A DNA stretch of 12,972 bases from Paraktedonobacter sp035294465. GTDB taxonomy: Bacteria; Chloroflexota; Ktedonobacteria; Ktedonobacterales; Ktedonobacteraceae. How positions within the stretch are numbered: the stretch's first letter is position 1; the number at the start of each line of letters is the position of its first letter. A program made the position numbers and the translations under genes. The DNA lies in the NCBI GenBank assembly GCA_035294465.1, contig DATGKW010000236.1, forward strand, positions 1 to 12,972, in the 5' to 3' direction. Shown piece by piece: positions 11,801-12,972 of this stretch. The notes below the pieces were generated by a model. The model was not told where the DNA came from. It did no database searches and saw nothing but the letters and a program-made list of their open reading frames with translations.

Positions 11801-12972
11801 ATGAGAAGAAGGCGCGTGATATCGGCGCTCGCATTGCTGCTGGCGCTAGTAGGCATGCTGGCGCTGGCAGCATGCGTTCCGGGGGATCTTGGCAACGAAG
11901 AAATTGCCTTTGTCCGCGATGGCAATCTGTGGACAATCGATCCGAGTGGAGCGAATGCTTTTAAGGCCGTAGCCCAGAGCACCCCTGTACTTGGCTACGG
12001 CCTTTCGCCCGATCATCAGATCTTCGTCTTCCGCACGCTTGATAGCAGTTTTGCGAAAACCTCCGCCGGCGCTCATCTGGCAGTGAATCCTATCACGGGG
12101 CTGGCTGGCGATGTGCCCGGCGCGCTGAACACGGTTGGCATCGACGGTGGTTCTCCCATCCCCATCATTCTTTCCAATTCTCACCTCGCTCGTAGCAACG
12201 CCTGGTGGAGTCCTGACGGCTCCCGTTTGCTCTATCGCGAGGGTGCCAACTCGGCGCTGACCTCGCCCGACCTGGTCACATGGTACATGTCACAGGATGA
12301 CCAGCCCGTAGGGATCGCGCGCAAGCTCCTGCCTGGCACTTTCTCCATACCCTCGATCAATACCGCTAGCTCTCTGGTTGTAGGAAATTCTGGGCAGGGC
12401 ATCTATACAACCACGCTGGCAGGCACAAATTTCACATTTGTACAGCGCGGCGTTCTGCCGGGCCACCCCTTGCCGGCCAGCCTGGAGCGGGTCCTCTGGC
12501 AGCCGAATCACCAGAACCCGGCTCTCCTGTATGCGCTTATGCCGGAGATCTCGACCAGTACGCAGGGCCAGTTTGAGCTGGTCCTCCGCCAAGCCAACGG
12601 GCAAACGCGCGTTCTGGCAAGCTGCGACTGTCGCCAGTTCGCGTGGTCGCCGGACGGCAACCGCGTGCTCTACAGCACCGACCAGGGCTATACCGTCCTG
12701 AACGTTCAGGACGGCACAAGCTTTCATTTCGAGGCCGAACATGAGGCCGTACCCTACTGGTCGCCCGACAGCCGGGCGCTGCTGCTGGACGGTTTGCACA
12801 CACTGACCCTGGTGCGTCTGGCCAGCCAGCAAGTTCAGGTGTTGCTCAGCGACGGTAGTGCTCCGGTGATGACAGATGGGCCACTTCCCGGCAGTGTTGC
12901 CTTCCTGCAACCGGTCGAGAACAGCCTGTGGAATGTTGATGGGCGGCGCTTCGTCGTGGAAACGCGCGGGCG
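11801..12972 (+). CDS. Lipoprotein with WD40/PD40-like repeats (3' truncated by window edge)
   Basis: An open frame of 390 codons plus two bases running off the right edge with no stop; the C-terminus is missing. The product starts with MRRRRVISALALLLALVGML and a lipobox LAAC with C25 as the lipidation site, so it is an exported lipoprotein facing outward. The rest resembles TolB/WD40-like propellers: LSPDH (68-72), WWSPDGSRLLY (135-145), WSPDGNRVLYS (282-292) and YWSPDSRALLL (319-329). These repeats usually support protein binding; no enzymatic motif is seen. ATG at 11801 is preferred over the in-frame ATG at 11780 because the promoter's start point falls on it and because 11780 lies inside the promoter spacer. 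Neither has a ribosome binding site. It is 76 bp after the DUF4097 gene but seems to have its own promoter. Homologues in Chloroflexota are usually annotated only as hypothetical or PD40-domain proteins. Confidence 0.88.
   Translation, partial: MRRRRVISALALLLALVGMLALAACVPGDLGNEEIAFVRDGNLWTIDPSGANAFKAVAQSTPVLGYGLSPDHQIFVFRTLDSSFAKTSAGAHLAVNPITGLAGDVPGALNTVGIDGGSPIPIILSNSHLARSNAWWSPDGSRLLYREGANSALTSPDLVTWYMSQDDQPVGIARKLLPGTFSIPSINTASSLVVGNSGQGIYTTTLAGTNFTFVQRGVLPGHPLPASLERVLWQPNHQNPALLYALMPEISTSTQGQFELVLRQANGQTRVLASCDCRQFAWSPDGNRVLYSTDQGYTVLNVQDGTSFHFEAEHEAVPYWSPDSRALLLDGLHTLTLVRLASQQVQVLLSDGSAPVMTDGPLPGSVAFLQPVENSLWNVDGRRFVVETRG

Noticed and set aside
12290..12910. 206-codon minus-strand open frame
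   Set aside because: It is antisense to the lipoprotein, which has a signal peptide, lipobox and repeated SPDG motifs and stays open to the edge.
1..12972. CRISPR array, transposon, prophage or tRNA genes
   Set aside because: No regularly spaced repeats, no transposase-like or phage-like product, no terminal inverted repeats with target duplication, and no cloverleaf with a TTCRA-type arm were seen.

Overview
The window reads as chromosomal DNA of a free-living, moderately GC-rich bacterium. It is probably a Chloroflexota member, with Ktedonobacteria as my best guess. This rests on gene content: a cyanobacterial/plant-type UDP-sulfoquinovose synthase beside a GT28/MGDG-synthase-like glycosyltransferase, an ABC exporter with a Gly/Met-rich N-terminus under a MarR repressor, a soluble multi-PAS histidine kinase, a signal-anchored DUF4097 protein, and a lipoprotein with WD40/PD40-like repeats. 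No rRNA, tRNA, CRISPR array, transposase or phage gene is visible. The taxonomic call is an inference from gene families, not from a marker gene.

Layout. (1) 99-2135 (+): cytosolic three-PAS hybrid-type sensor histidine kinase, with no response regulator in view. (2) 4364-2260 (-): two-gene operon encoding a divergent serine-hydroxymethyltransferase-fold PLP enzyme, followed 26 bp later by a class I SAM methyltransferase that can only start with TTG. (3) 4365-4853: a 489-bp divergent intergenic region with a long RNA-like stem and a cluster of palindromes in front of sqdB. (4) 4854-6035 (+): sqdB, UDP-sulfoquinovose synthase, ending 4 bp from the end of the convergent pair that follows. (5) 7883-6040 (-): DedA/VTT membrane protein, whose end overlaps the GTG start of the glycosyltransferase by 31 bp. 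(6) 10500-8053 (-): marR-ABC exporter operon, with a clear promoter and an almost perfect 19-bp operator. (7) 10771-11724 (+): DUF4097 beta-repeat surface protein. (8) 11801-end (+): lipoprotein with PD40-like repeats, running off the right edge. A strong promoter places its start point on the A of the ATG, so the mRNA is probably leaderless.

How they fit together. Regions 4-5 look like membrane glycolipid metabolism: nucleotide-sugar synthesis, a lipid glycosyltransferase and a lipid-trafficking membrane protein. No SqdX/SQDG synthase is present, so the final sulfolipid step must lie elsewhere or use the GT28-like enzyme; the latter is speculation. Region 6 is a classic self-regulated efflux unit. 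Regions 7-8 encode exported surface proteins.

The items most worth a second look are the leaderless lipoprotein promoter, the tandem palindromes at the sqdB promoter, the unusual SHMT-like enzyme, the extended stem at 4454-4512, and the DedA protein that lacks residues usually required in that family.
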